NCBI RefSeq assembly: GCF_030815415.1
Contig: NZ_JAUSWW010000001.1
Coordinates: 1,426,001-1,490,000 of the forward strand
Reading direction: 5' to 3'
DNA: 64,000 nt
Origin: Streptomyces canus
Lineage (GTDB): Bacteria > Actinomycetota > Actinomycetes > Streptomycetales > Streptomycetaceae
The position numbers were made by a program, and so were the translations under genes. Positions 43,460-51,900 of this stretch are shown in pieces. Within the stretch, counting starts at the first letter, position 1, and every line of letters starts with the position of its first letter. The notes below the pieces were generated by a model. It was not told where the DNA came from, made no database searches, and worked only from the letters and a program-made list of their open reading frames with translations.

Positions 43460-43644
43460 CGGTGTTCCTCTCCTTCGTCCGGGTCTCACTGTGCCCGCGG
43501 GGACCGGCCGTGCGCGATTACCTCCGAGGTCATGAAGCCCGATCGAACCCGAATCTCCGGAACGGATGAATCCCCGGGGCTCCGGTGTTGAGGCACGATG
43601 GCAGTCAGCAAGCCGTAGGACACGACGACGATGGGACGGATGCC

Positions 43645-44094
43645 ATGCCTCTCGAGGGCGAGTACGAACCCAGTCCTACCGGGTGGGTGCGCGAGCAGGT
43701 GGAGCTGTACGAAAGCTCCGGCGGCACCAAGGGCACCACTCTGCAGGACACGGGAATGCCCGTCATCATCCTCACCACCCTGGGTGCCAGGAGCGGCAAG
43801 ATCCGCAAGACTCCGCTGATGCGGGTCGAGCACGACGGGCGGTACGCCGCCGTCGCCTCCCTGGGCGGGGCACCCAAGCACCCGGTCTGGTACCACAACG
43901 TCAAGGCCGATCCCCGGGTGGAGCTCCAGGACGGGCCGGAGAAGCGGGACATGACCGCCCGCGAGGTCACCGGCGCCGAGAAGGCCGAGTGGTGGGAGCG
44001 CGCGGTGGCGGCCTATCCGCCGTACGCCGACTACCAGAAGAACACGGACCGGGAGATCCCGGTCTTCGTGCTCGAACCGGCCGACACGGACTGA
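43645..44094 (+). CDS. Deazaflavin (F420)-dependent nitroreductase-family protein
   Basis: A 149-residue DDN/PNPOx-like split beta-barrel protein: [85 protein letters not shown]. The GxRSGKxRxxPL motif binds coenzyme F420. It reduces small molecules with F420H2 in the cytoplasm. Single-gene unit; a strong hairpin terminator follows. Confidence 0.92.
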   Translation: MPLEGEYEPSPTGWVREQVELYESSGGTKGTTLQDTGMPVIILTTLGARSGKIRKTPLMRVEHDGRYAAVASLGGAPKHPVWYHNVKADPRVELQDGPEKRDMTAREVTGAEKAEWWERAVAAYPPYADYQKNTDREIPVFVLEPADTD

Positions 44095-44172
44095 TCCGGA
44101 CGTGCGTCCCCGCCCTCGGACAAAAATCTTGCGCGGGTACGCATGAAGCTCCACCCGCCGGGCACCTGAGCC

Positions 44173-45153
44173 TCAGGCCCCGCCGCGTTCCCCCGTCGCG
44201 GCGGGGCTTTCTCGTGCCTCCCGGGCGGGCCGGTCGGTGATGTCCAGGAAGATCTGGTCCGTCTCGGGGAAGGTCGCGGCGACCGACCGCTTGATACGGA
44301 CGGCGACCTCCTCGACCCGTTCGCTGTCGAGCCCCGGCATCAGGTCGACCCGGGCGGCCACCAGGCAGGACTCCAGCCCCGTCTGCATCGTGAACAGCGC
44401 TTCCACGCTGTCGATCTCGGGCTGCGCGGCCAGCAGGGACCGGATCCGGTCGCTGGTCCGCGGGTCGGCGGCGGCGCCGATCAGCTGGTCGCGTGCGTCG
44501 CGGCCGAGCCGGTAGGCGACGAAGACGAGCAGCGCCCCGATCGCCAGCGACGCGGACGCCTCCCACACGACCTCACCGGTGATCATGTGCAGGGCCATGC
44601 CCGCCATGGCGAGAGTGACGCCGAGCACCGCCGTGCCGTCCTCGGCGATCACCGTGCGCAGGGCCGGGTCGCGCAGGCCGCCCCCGGTGCCGCCCTGCCG
44701 GTGCACCTGATACAGGGCCCGCACCAGGGAGGCGCCTTCGGCGAGGAGGGCGACCCCGAGCACGATCAGGCCCGCGACGTAGCCGCTGAGCTCCTCCTCG
44801 GCGCCGCCGCGCAGGGCCTCGAAGCCCTGGAAGAAGGAGAAGCAGCCGCCCATGACGAAGATGCCGACGGCGGCGAGCAGCGACCAGAAGTAGCGCTCCT
44901 TGCCGTAGCCGAAGGGGTGGCGCCGGTCGGCGGGGCGGCGGCTGCGGCGCAGCGCGGCGAGGAGGAAGACCTCGTTGAGGCTGTCGGCCACGGAGTGGGC
45001 CGCCTCCGACAGCAGGGCCGGCGAGTGCGCGATCAGGCCGCCGACGGCCTTGGCGACCGCGATCACCAGGTTGGCGAGCAGCGCGACCAGCACGGTGACC
45101 CGTGTCCGCCGGTCGGCCTTGGTTGCGGAGTTTTCGGTGGATGTCCCGCTCAC
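44173..45153 (-). CDS. Cation diffusion facilitator (CDF) family transporter
   Basis: A 326-residue Zn/Mn/Fe-type antiporter with six membrane helices: VLVALLANLVIAVAKAVGGLIAHSPALLSEAAHSVADSLNEVFLL, where HSxAD(S) carries metal ligands, and HPFGYGKERYFWSLL. C-terminal cytoplasmic domain with DSVEALFTMQTGLESCLVAARVDLMPG. The GTG at 45153 is chosen since the frame upstream overlaps the divergent GST-like gene region and has no helix. The last codons lie inside a terminator hairpin for the opposing gene. Confidence 0.9.
   Translation of the reverse strand: MSGTSTENSATKADRRTRVTVLVALLANLVIAVAKAVGGLIAHSPALLSEAAHSVADSLNEVFLLAALRRSRRPADRRHPFGYGKERYFWSLLAAVGIFVMGGCFSFFQGFEALRGGAEEELSGYVAGLIVLGVALLAEGASLVRALYQVHRQGGTGGGLRDPALRTVIAEDGTAVLGVTLAMAGMALHMITGEVVWEASASLAIGALLVFVAYRLGRDARDQLIGAAADPRTSDRIRSLLAAQPEIDSVEALFTMQTGLESCLVAARVDLMPGLDSERVEEVAVRIKRSVAATFPETDQIFLDITDRPAREARESPAATGERGGA
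44178..44206 (+). terminator. Rho-independent-like terminator after F420 reductase gene
   Basis: Perfect stem CCCCGCCGCG (44178-44187) / CGCGGCGGGG (44197-44206), 9-base loop, followed by CTTTCTCGT. It overlaps the 3' end of the opposing CDF gene. Confidence 0.75.
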
Positions 45154-45238
45154 CTTCGCCGACTGCCCCCGGCAGGGCGGCTCACACGCCGAAATCTGGG
45201 AACGCGGTGGGAGGAGTGCCCGCAAGGCAGGAGGCAGC

Positions 45239-46231
45239 ATGAGCGGCAACCGCGCGTACGGCAGCAAGACGTTCAAGCGGTCCAAGGCCCATTTCACCGA
45301 CCGCGTCACCGCGGACGGCCGTGACGGATGGCCCGTGGAGGCGGGCCGCTACCGGCTGGTCGTCAGCCGGGCCTGTCCGTGGGCGAGCCGGTCCCTGGTG
45401 GCGCGGCGGCTGCTCGGTCTGGAGGACGCCCTGTCACTGGCCGTCGCGGACCCGATCCAGGACGACCGCAGCTGGCGCTTCACCCTCGATCCGGACGACC
45501 GCGACCCGGTCCTCGGCATCCGCTTCCTGAGCGAGGCCTACGACCGGCGTGAGCCCGGCCACCCCGGCGGGGTGAGCGTGCCCGCGATCGTGGACGTGCC
45601 GAGCGGCAAGCTGGTCACCAACGACTACCAGCAGATCACCCTGGACCTCGCCACCGAGTGGACGGCCCTGCACCGCGACGGTGCTCCGGACCTGTACCCG
45701 AGGGCGCTGCGCGACGAGATCGACAGCGTGATGGCGGACGTCTACGAGGACGTGAACAACGGTGTGTACCGGGCGGGGTTCGCCACGGAACAGAAGGAGT
45801 ACGAGGAAGCCTGCGCGGGCGTCTTCAGGCGCCTGGAGCTGCTGACGCCGCGGCTGGCCCGGCAGCGCTATCTGGTCGGTGACACGATCACGGAGGCGGA
45901 CATCCGGCTGTTCACCACGCTGGTCCGTTTCGACGCCGTCTATCACGGTCACTTCAAGTGCAACCGCTGGAAGCTGACGGAGAACCAGGTGTTGTGGGGT
46001 TACGTCCGCGACCTCTACCAGACGCCGGGCTTCGGTGACACGGTCGACTTCGACCACATCAAACGGCACTACTACCAGGTGCACTCCGGAATCAACCCGA
46101 CCGGCATCGTGCCGCTCGGGCCGGACACGGAGGGCTGGCTGACCGCGCATCACCGCGAGGAGTTGGGCGGCCGGCCGTTCGGCGACGGGACACCGCCGGA
46201 CCCGGTGCCGGACGACACTGACCGGCCCTGA
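45239..46231 (+). CDS. Glutathionyl-hydroquinone-reductase-like GST family protein
   Basis: A 330-residue omega-class/ECM4-type glutathione transferase homologue: RYRLVVSRACPWASRSLVARRLLGLEDALSLAV has the catalytic CPW, and VNNGVYRAGFATEQKEYEEACAGVFRRLELLTPRLARQRYLVGDTITEADIRLFTTLVRFDAVYHGHFKCNR is the C-terminal domain. In actinomycetes the thiol donor is probably mycothiol. Reduces thiol-conjugated quinones. The ATG at 45239 has AGGAGG upstream. A small membrane protein gene follows. Confidence 0.92.
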   Translation: MSGNRAYGSKTFKRSKAHFTDRVTADGRDGWPVEAGRYRLVVSRACPWASRSLVARRLLGLEDALSLAVADPIQDDRSWRFTLDPDDRDPVLGIRFLSEAYDRREPGHPGGVSVPAIVDVPSGKLVTNDYQQITLDLATEWTALHRDGAPDLYPRALRDEIDSVMADVYEDVNNGVYRAGFATEQKEYEEACAGVFRRLELLTPRLARQRYLVGDTITEADIRLFTTLVRFDAVYHGHFKCNRWKLTENQVLWGYVRDLYQTPGFGDTVDFDHIKRHYYQVHSGINPTGIVPLGPDTEGWLTAHHREELGGRPFGDGTPPDPVPDDTDRP

Positions 46232-46258
46232 CCGGCACTGACCGGCACTGACCGACAC
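46216..46258 (+). repeat. Four 10-bp tandem repeats (ACTGACCGGC)
   Basis: Four consecutive copies of ACTGACCGG(C/A) end the GST-like gene and fill the space before the DUF4235 gene; the first copy includes the stop region. Simple slippage repeat. Confidence 0.75.
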
Positions 46259-46275
46259 GAACGCAGGAGACATAC

Positions 46276-46578
46276 ATGGCCAAGAAGAAGAAGTTGAAGC
46301 TCCCCCTCTTCTACAAGCCCGTCGGGTTCGCGCTGGGCTGGTCGAGCGGTGCGCTGGCGGGCCTCGCCTTCCAGAAGACGTGGAAGGCGATACGCCACGA
46401 GGACGACGCTCCCGACGCGCTGGACCGGGATCGGGGCTGGGGAGAGATCCTGGTGGCCGCGGCCGTCCAGGGCGCCATCTTCGCGGTGGTGCGCAGCGCG
46501 GTGGACCGCACGGGAGCGAAGGCCATCGAGCGGTCCACCGGGGTCTGGCCGACCGACGACAAGGGCGGCCGGGACTGA
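46276..46578 (+). CDS. DUF4235 membrane protein
   Basis: A 100-residue protein: basic start MAKKKKLKLP, hydrophobic stretch YKPVGFALGWSSGALAGLAFQKTWKAI and a second VAAAVQGAIFAVVRSAVDRTGAKAIERSTGVWP, which is the DUF4235 pattern. Likely a small inner-membrane protein of unknown role. Strong ribosome site GGAGA seven bases before the ATG. Probably co-transcribed with the GST-like gene. Confidence 0.92.
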   Translation: MAKKKKLKLPLFYKPVGFALGWSSGALAGLAFQKTWKAIRHEDDAPDALDRDRGWGEILVAAAVQGAIFAVVRSAVDRTGAKAIERSTGVWPTDDKGGRD

Positions 46579-46580
46579 CG

Positions 46581-46973
46581 TCAGCCTGATTTGGGCGCCG
46601 TCGGCGGGACACAGCGCAGGGTGAAGGAGTGTCCCGCCGGGTCGGCGTACCCGCGCTCCTCATGCGGGCCGGAGGCGTCCTTCGTTTCCAGGGGCCGCCC
46701 GCCGAGCCCGACGATCTTGCGCTCGGCCTCGTCCAGGTCCTCGACGACGAAGTCGAGGTGGACCTGGAGGGAGTTCTCGGGGCGCGGCCAGCTCGGCGGC
46801 GTCGCGTTCATGTCCCGGCGGAACGCCAGCCGGGTCCCTCCGGCGCCCAGGATCTCCACGCGGTTGGCGCTCTCGTGGGTCTCCTCGGCCTCCAGCAGTT
46901 CCTTGTAGAACCCGGCGAGCTTCTCCGGTTCGGCGCAGTCGAGCACCACGAGGCCTGCTTTGACCAGTGCCAT
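46581..46973 (-). CDS. VOC-family (glyoxalase-like) protein
   Basis: A 130-residue vicinal-oxygen-chelate fold protein with two beta-alpha-beta modules: VKAGLVVLDCAEPEKLAGFYKELLEAEE and QVHLDFVVEDLDEAERKIVGLGGRPLETK, and a C-terminal metal-ligand-like YADPAGHSFTLRCV. May bind a drug or act on a thiol adduct; no function assigned. Convergent with the DUF4235 gene. Confidence 0.9.
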   Translation of the reverse strand: MALVKAGLVVLDCAEPEKLAGFYKELLEAEETHESANRVEILGAGGTRLAFRRDMNATPPSWPRPENSLQVHLDFVVEDLDEAERKIVGLGGRPLETKDASGPHEERGYADPAGHSFTLRCVPPTAPKSG

Positions 46974-47052
46974 GTCTCCTCCGAACGGTCCGGGGCGCGA
47001 AACGTTCCTGTCCCGCCGCCCTCCACCTCCCGGATATCCCGAACCGCCCGGT

Positions 47053-47517
47053 TCAGTCGGCGACCAGCCACTTGCCGTCCCGCATCAGCTCGCGTCCGGC
47101 GAGCTCGTTGACCTCGCGCCAGGCCTGCACCCTGGTCGGCCGGACCCTGAAGTACAGGTAGGGCGTGGCGAGTTCCCGCGGCTCGAAGCCGGTGGCGGCC
47201 GCGAAGCGGTCGGCTTCCTCCTCACCCAGCTCGGCGGCGGTGAACGTCTCGACCGTCCCCTCGATCATCACGACGTCCCGGGTCGGCCCGAGGCCGAGGC
47301 GGGTCCTGCCCGTCGCCTTCAGGTTCCGGCCGGTGGGACTGGTGGCCGGAGTGGCCAGGAGCAGGGTCGAACCGTCCCAGCAGAAGGACAGCGGCACGAG
47401 GAACGGCACTCCCCCTTCGGCGTTCGCGGTGGCGACCCACACGTCCTCGTCGTGCTCCAGGCGGTTCAGGGTGTCCTGCTTGCGCTGCTCGGCGGGGCGC
47501 GCGGGCGGGTTCGTCAT
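47053..47517 (-). CDS. Pyridoxamine 5'-phosphate oxidase-family protein
   Basis: A 154-residue FMN- or F420-binding split barrel: LNRLEHDEDVWVATANAEGGVPFLVPLSFCWDGSTLLLATPATSPTGRNLKATGRTRLGLGPTRDVVMIEGTVETF. The RLGLGPTRDVV strand is the cofactor-binding part. Typical of the actinobacterial flavin/deazaflavin oxidoreductase group; substrate unknown. Lies downstream of a TetR gene in the same direction with 66 bases between. Confidence 0.9.
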   Translation of the reverse strand: MTNPPARPAEQRKQDTLNRLEHDEDVWVATANAEGGVPFLVPLSFCWDGSTLLLATPATSPTGRNLKATGRTRLGLGPTRDVVMIEGTVETFTAAELGEEEADRFAAATGFEPRELATPYLYFRVRPTRVQAWREVNELAGRELMRDGKWLVAD

Positions 47518-47583
47518 GGGTGAACGCTCTCCTGTCGGGGCGGTGTTGACGGACGTACCCAGTGTGGCTCGAGGGGCCTCGCG

Positions 47584-48291
47584 CTAGTCGCCGATCTCCG
47601 CGAGTCGGGCCGCCGCCGCGCTCAGCAGCATGTCCAGTGCGGCCGGGTAGGAGCTGCGCGGCATGTCGGTCACGAGGTGGCGGGCGGTCGCGGCGATGTG
47701 CGGGTGGGTGTCGGGGGGCAGCTTGGCGTACGTCGTCCGCCACACGGTCGCTTCCGCGTCCCGGGCCGGCTTCGGCAGCGCGGTGCTCGCCGAGTCGAGG
47801 GCGGCGAAGGCGAGGGACTGGTCGACGAAGGCGTGGTAGATCCGCACCGCGTCGGCGTCGGGGAAGCCCGCGTCGCGCAGCACGCCGAGGATGGTCTCCA
47901 CCGCCTGGATCTCGTGACCGCGGCCGGTGACCCGGTGCGAGCTGAGCACCGCCGCGCGGGGGTGGGCGAGCGCGCCCGCGTGCATACGCAGGCCGAGGTC
48001 GCGCAGGTCGGCGCGCCAGTCGCCGGTCGGGCGCCAGATGCGCAGGGTCCGGCCGATGAGTTCGTCGGCGACGGCGAGCATCAGGTCGTCGGTGTGCCGG
48101 AAGTAGCGGTACAGCGAGCTGGGGTCGGCGCCGAGGGCGTGGCCGAGGCGGCGCACCGAGAGGGCGTCGGCGCCGTGCTCCTCGATCAGCCTGAGCGCCG
48201 TCTCGACGATCAGCTCCTCGGACAGGACGACGCCCTGTTTGGTGGGGCGCCTTCGCCGCCGGGCGGTGGGCGGGACGACGCGGTCGCTCAT
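47584..48291 (-). CDS. TetR-family regulator
   Basis: A 235-residue repressor with HTH LSEELIVETALRLIEEHGADALSVRRLGHALGADPSSLYRYFRHTDDLMLAVADELIG and a TetR_C-like ligand domain of the type seen in TetR/AcrR proteins (QAVETILGVLRDAGFPDADAVRIYHAFVDQSLAFAALDS). Divergent from an APC amino acid permease, which it may control together with the following amidohydrolase. A good promoter for it lies at 48331-48359. Confidence 0.92.
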   Translation of the reverse strand: MSDRVVPPTARRRRRPTKQGVVLSEELIVETALRLIEEHGADALSVRRLGHALGADPSSLYRYFRHTDDLMLAVADELIGRTLRIWRPTGDWRADLRDLGLRMHAGALAHPRAAVLSSHRVTGRGHEIQAVETILGVLRDAGFPDADAVRIYHAFVDQSLAFAALDSASTALPKPARDAEATVWRTTYAKLPPDTHPHIAATARHLVTDMPRSSYPAALDMLLSAAAARLAEIGD

Positions 48292-48330
48292 GGGTGCCTC
48301 CGTGGGCCGTGGTCGCCGGCTCGTGGCCGC

Positions 48331-48359
48331 ACCTTATGACAACACCGTTGACCTGTTAA
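48331..48359 (-). promoter_or_regulatory. Divergent TetR/APC permease promoter
   Basis: On the minus strand TTAACA (48359-48354) and TAAGGT (48336-48331) with a 17-bp spacer form a good promoter for the TetR gene. On the plus strand TTGACC (48348-48353) inside the same spacer could be the -35 of the permease gene. CAAC-ACC-GTTG (48340-48350) is a short symmetrical site in the overlap, a candidate operator. Confidence 0.6.
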
Positions 48360-48428
48360 GCCCCGGGACAGTTTCATGTCGGCTCACCGGGGCCTGTCAG
48401 GCCCCCCGGTGCGAGCGGAGAACCGGCC

Positions 48429-49928
48429 ATGCCCGACCACGCCCCCTCCACAGGGCCCACCCTGCGCAAGTCCCTCGGCGTCCTCGACGGCGTCGCCATC
48501 GCCGCCTCCAGCACGGCCGCGACCACCAGCATCGGCATCGGGCTCGGTGTCACGGCCGGGGTCGTCGGACTGCATCTGCCGGCGATCATGCTGCTGGCGT
48601 TCCTGCCGGTCCTCGGTATCGCCGGCGCCTACTCCCGGCTCAACCGTGTCGAGCCCAACGCGGGCAACGGCTATGTGTGGGTGGGCCGTTCGCTCAGCCC
48701 CTGGCTCGGCTTCATGGTCGGCTGGGTGAACATCGTGGCGACGGTGGCCTTCCTCGCCTACACCACCGCCGTCACCGGCTCGGCACTGATCCAACTGGCG
48801 GGCGACGCCGGACTGCACCGCCTGGGCGGCCTCGCACTGGACCCGGGTTCGACCGCGCAGACGACCGCGCTGGGCGTGTTCGTCCTGGTCGCGGTCACCC
48901 TGACCGCCGTCACGGGGGTGCGGACGGCCGCCCGGCTGCAGGGCGGACTGCTGGTCTTCGAGTACGTCGTCCTGCTGGGCTTCTGCGGATACGGCATCGT
49001 CACCGGCCCGCACCCCTTCAGCCTGAGCTGGTTCGACCCGTTCGCGATCCCGTCGGCGACCGCGCTGGCCCAGGGCATGCTGCTGTCGGTGTTCTGCTAC
49101 TGGGGCTTCGAGAGCGCGTTCAGTGTGTCGGAGGAGGTGCGCGACCCACGGGACGCGTCCCGCGCCGGCCTCACCACCCTGGGGACCATGCTGGTGCTGT
49201 TCCTGCTCGGTTCGGTCGCTTTCCAACGGGTGCTGTCCGAACAGGAGTTGGCTGGGCACGGGGCCGAGGGGCTGGCGTACTTCGGCGACCGGCTCGCCTC
49301 GCAGCCGCTGGCCGCGCTGCCCCTGGTGGCGCTCATGTTCTCGGCGGTGGCCTCGCTTCAGGCCGGGGTGATCCCGACGGCTCGGGGGATGTTCGCGATG
49401 AGCCGGGACCGTACCCTCGGCCCGGTGTGGTCCAAGGTCAGCTCCCGGTACGGCACTCCGGCCACCGGGACCGTGCTGATCGGCGCCCTGGCGGCGGGGG
49501 TCGCGGCCCTCGCCCTGGTCATCCCGCGGCTCGCGGACATGATCATGGCGACGGTGAGCGCGGTCGGCATCGTGGTCGCCCTGTCGTACGCCCTGACGGC
49601 CCTCGCGGCGGCGGTGCGCTTCCGCTCGCTGCTGCGCGAGGACTGGAAGCAGGGCGTCCGGGCCGTGGTGCTGCCCACCCTGAGCGCGCTGGCCCTGCTC
49701 GGCCTCGGCGGCTATCTCGGCTGGTCCTTCTACACCTCCACCGATCACTTCGAACTCAGCGCGGACAACGGCTGGTTCCTGCTCAGCACTCCCCTGGCGA
49801 TGATCGCGTCGGGCTTCGTGGCCGCCGCGTGGGCCAGGTGGGTGCGGCGCTCGCCGTACTTCCGTACGGGCTCAGGTACGGATGCGGATGCGCCGCAGCT
49901 GCTGAGCACTTCGCTGGAGGCGCGGTGA
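48429..49928 (+). CDS. APC-family amino acid permease
   Basis: A 499-residue, twelve-helix amino acid/polyamine/organocation transporter. Starts with SLGVLDGVAIAASSTAATTSIGIGLGVTAGVVGLHLPAIMLLAFLPVLGIAGAYSRLNRVEPNAGNGYVWVGRSLSPWLGFMVGW, the APC consensus region, and has YWGFESAFSVSEEVRDPRDASRAG in helix 6. Imports an amino acid or an amine. GGAG lies upstream of ATG 48429. An amidohydrolase gene follows after the third copy of the dispersed repeat, so uptake and hydrolysis may be linked. Confidence 0.92.
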   Translation: MPDHAPSTGPTLRKSLGVLDGVAIAASSTAATTSIGIGLGVTAGVVGLHLPAIMLLAFLPVLGIAGAYSRLNRVEPNAGNGYVWVGRSLSPWLGFMVGWVNIVATVAFLAYTTAVTGSALIQLAGDAGLHRLGGLALDPGSTAQTTALGVFVLVAVTLTAVTGVRTAARLQGGLLVFEYVVLLGFCGYGIVTGPHPFSLSWFDPFAIPSATALAQGMLLSVFCYWGFESAFSVSEEVRDPRDASRAGLTTLGTMLVLFLLGSVAFQRVLSEQELAGHGAEGLAYFGDRLASQPLAALPLVALMFSAVASLQAGVIPTARGMFAMSRDRTLGPVWSKVSSRYGTPATGTVLIGALAAGVAALALVIPRLADMIMATVSAVGIVVALSYALTALAAAVRFRSLLREDWKQGVRAVVLPTLSALALLGLGGYLGWSFYTSTDHFELSADNGWFLLSTPLAMIASGFVAAAWARWVRRSPYFRTGSGTDADAPQLLSTSLEAR

Positions 49929-49935
49929 CTCGTCT

Positions 49936-50013
49936 GCGGGCCGGTGGGGGCTTGCCGCGCCCACGCGGCGGAGCCGCATATCGATACAGCCCAGCGCCCC
50001 TGCAAGGGCGCTG
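49936..50013 (+). repeat. Dispersed intergenic repeat, copy 3, with hairpin
   Basis: Same core as the copies at 24549 and 37937 (GCCGCGCCCACGCGGCGGAG, GCCGCATATCGATACAGCCC). It contains GCCGCG-CCCA-CGCGGC and a perfect stem CAGCGCCC/GGGCGCTG (49992-49999 with 50006-50013), likely a partial terminator after the permease gene. Confidence 0.75.
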
Positions 50014-50080
50014 CCGTACCCGGCATCGGACTCCGCCCGGTCCGCTCGGTCACACCCAACCGACCTCACAGGAACGGAAC

Positions 50081-51721
50081 ATGCACGCAGACCTCATCTT
50101 CACCGGCGGCCCCGTCCTCACCCCCGAGGGCCGCACCGCGACCGCCGTGGCCGTCACCGGCGACCGCATCACCGCCGTAGGACACGACGAAGTCCTGGAG
50201 CTCAGCGGGCCCCGCACCGAAGTGGTCGATCTGGCGGGGCGGTTGCTGCTGCCCGGCTTCCAGGACGCGCACATCCACCCGGTCCCGGCCGGCCTCGAAC
50301 TCACCCAGTGCGACCTGACCCGGGCAAAGACGGCGAAGGAGACCGTGGCCGCCGTGCGCGCGTACGCCTCCGCGCATCCGGAGCGGGAGTGGATCACCGG
50401 CGGCGGCTGGTCGATGGAGGCCTTCGAGGGCGGTACGCCGACGAAGGAACTGCTGGACTCCGTCGTCCCCGACCGGCCGGTCTATCTGCCCAACCGGGAC
50501 CATCACGGCGCCTGGGTCAACAGCCGCGCCCTCGAACTCGCCGGCATCACGCGGGACACGCCCGATCCCGCCGACGGACGGATCGAGCGGGACGCCTCGG
50601 GCTCGGGCGAGCCGAGCGGCACGCTCCAGGAAGGCGCGATGCAGCTCGTCGGGCGCCTCACTCCCCAGGCCACACCGGCCGACCGGCTCGCCGCCCTGCT
50701 GCACGCCCAGCGCCATCTGCACTCCCTCGGCATCACGGCCTGGCAGGACGCGCTCGTCGGAACCTTCCTCGGCATGGACGACCCCTCCGACGCGTATCTG
50801 ACGGCCGCCCGGGACGGTTCGCTCACCGCGCGTGTCGTCGGCTCCCTGTGGTGGGACCGCGAGCGCGGGGCCGAGCAGATCCCCGAACTCGTGGAGCTGC
50901 GGGCCGCGTTGAGCCACGGCCGGTTCCGGGTGGGCACGGTCAAGCTGATGCTGGACGGGGTCGCCGAGACCGGGACGGCCGCGCTGCTCGACCCGTATCT
51001 GGACAAGTGCGGCTGCGCCACCGCCAACCGGGGCACGAGCTTCATCGACCCCGCACAACTGCCCAAGTACGTCACCGAGTTGGACGCCCTCGGCTTCCAG
51101 TGCCATTTCCACGCCCTGGGCGACCGGGCCGTACGCGACGCCCTGGACGCGATCGAGGCCGCCCGCACCACCAACGGACCGAGCGACACCCGCCCCCACC
51201 TGGCACACCTTCAGGTCGTGCACCCCGACGACGTGCCGCGTTTCGCCCGGCTCGGCGCCACCGCCAACATCCAGCCCCTGTGGGCGGCCCACGAACCCCA
51301 GATGGACGAGCTCACCATTCCCTTCCTGGGTCCCGAACGGGCCTCGTGGCAGTACCCGTTCGGCGCGCTGCTGCGCTCCGGTGCCCGGCTCGCCGCGGGC
51401 AGCGACTGGCCGGTCAGCAGCCCCGATCCGCTGGAGGGGATCCATGTCGCGGTCAACCGCGTGGCCCCGGACGGCGAAGGCGCTCGGGTGTTCCTGCCCG
51501 CCGAACGCATCGGTCTCACCGAGGCGTTGACCGCCTACACCGCGGGCTCGGCGTATGTGAACCACCTCGACGAATCCGGCCGGGTGCGGGCGGGGGCGCT
51601 GGCGGATCTGGTGGTCCTGGACCGGGACCCGTTCGATCGTCCGCTTGAGGAGGTCGCGGGGACGAGGGTGGCGCTCACCTTTGTGGGAGGGGTGGGAGTG
51701 TACGCAGCTCAAGAGGCCTGA
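50081..51721 (+). CDS. Amidohydrolase (YtcJ-like)
   Basis: A 546-residue metal-dependent amidohydrolase: LLPGFQDAHIHPVPAG (HxH), the middle domain and the C-terminal FHALGDRAVRDALDAIEA (His), AAGSDWPVSSPDPLEGIHVAVNR (Asp). YtcJ/AtzF-like proteins hydrolyse amides, carbamates or ureas; substrate unknown. ATG 50081 has AGGAACGGAAC upstream. Same direction as the permease, separated by the repeat region, so possibly one regulated unit under the divergent TetR. Confidence 0.9.
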   Translation: MHADLIFTGGPVLTPEGRTATAVAVTGDRITAVGHDEVLELSGPRTEVVDLAGRLLLPGFQDAHIHPVPAGLELTQCDLTRAKTAKETVAAVRAYASAHPEREWITGGGWSMEAFEGGTPTKELLDSVVPDRPVYLPNRDHHGAWVNSRALELAGITRDTPDPADGRIERDASGSGEPSGTLQEGAMQLVGRLTPQATPADRLAALLHAQRHLHSLGITAWQDALVGTFLGMDDPSDAYLTAARDGSLTARVVGSLWWDRERGAEQIPELVELRAALSHGRFRVGTVKLMLDGVAETGTAALLDPYLDKCGCATANRGTSFIDPAQLPKYVTELDALGFQCHFHALGDRAVRDALDAIEAARTTNGPSDTRPHLAHLQVVHPDDVPRFARLGATANIQPLWAAHEPQMDELTIPFLGPERASWQYPFGALLRSGARLAAGSDWPVSSPDPLEGIHVAVNRVAPDGEGARVFLPAERIGLTEALTAYTAGSAYVNHLDESGRVRAGALADLVVLDRDPFDRPLEEVAGTRVALTFVGGVGVYAAQEA

Positions 51722-51900
51722 GCAGTAACGGAGATCACCGCCGGGTCATGGCGTAGATCATTTACTCTCTGGGGAGCCTCGTTCCGCTTCTCGGTTCAAC
51801 TTCCGTACCGGGAGGCCCAGTTCGAGCGCGTGGGCGGTTCCCCTGCCGCCCACGTCCGCAGGGGCGGGGGCTCTGCGCGCCGTCTCCCGAAAGGAACCGC

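Noticed and set aside
46216..46258. Attachment site or iteron from the 10-bp repeats
   Set aside because: No integrase, tRNA or replication gene is near; only four copies at a gene end, best explained by slippage.
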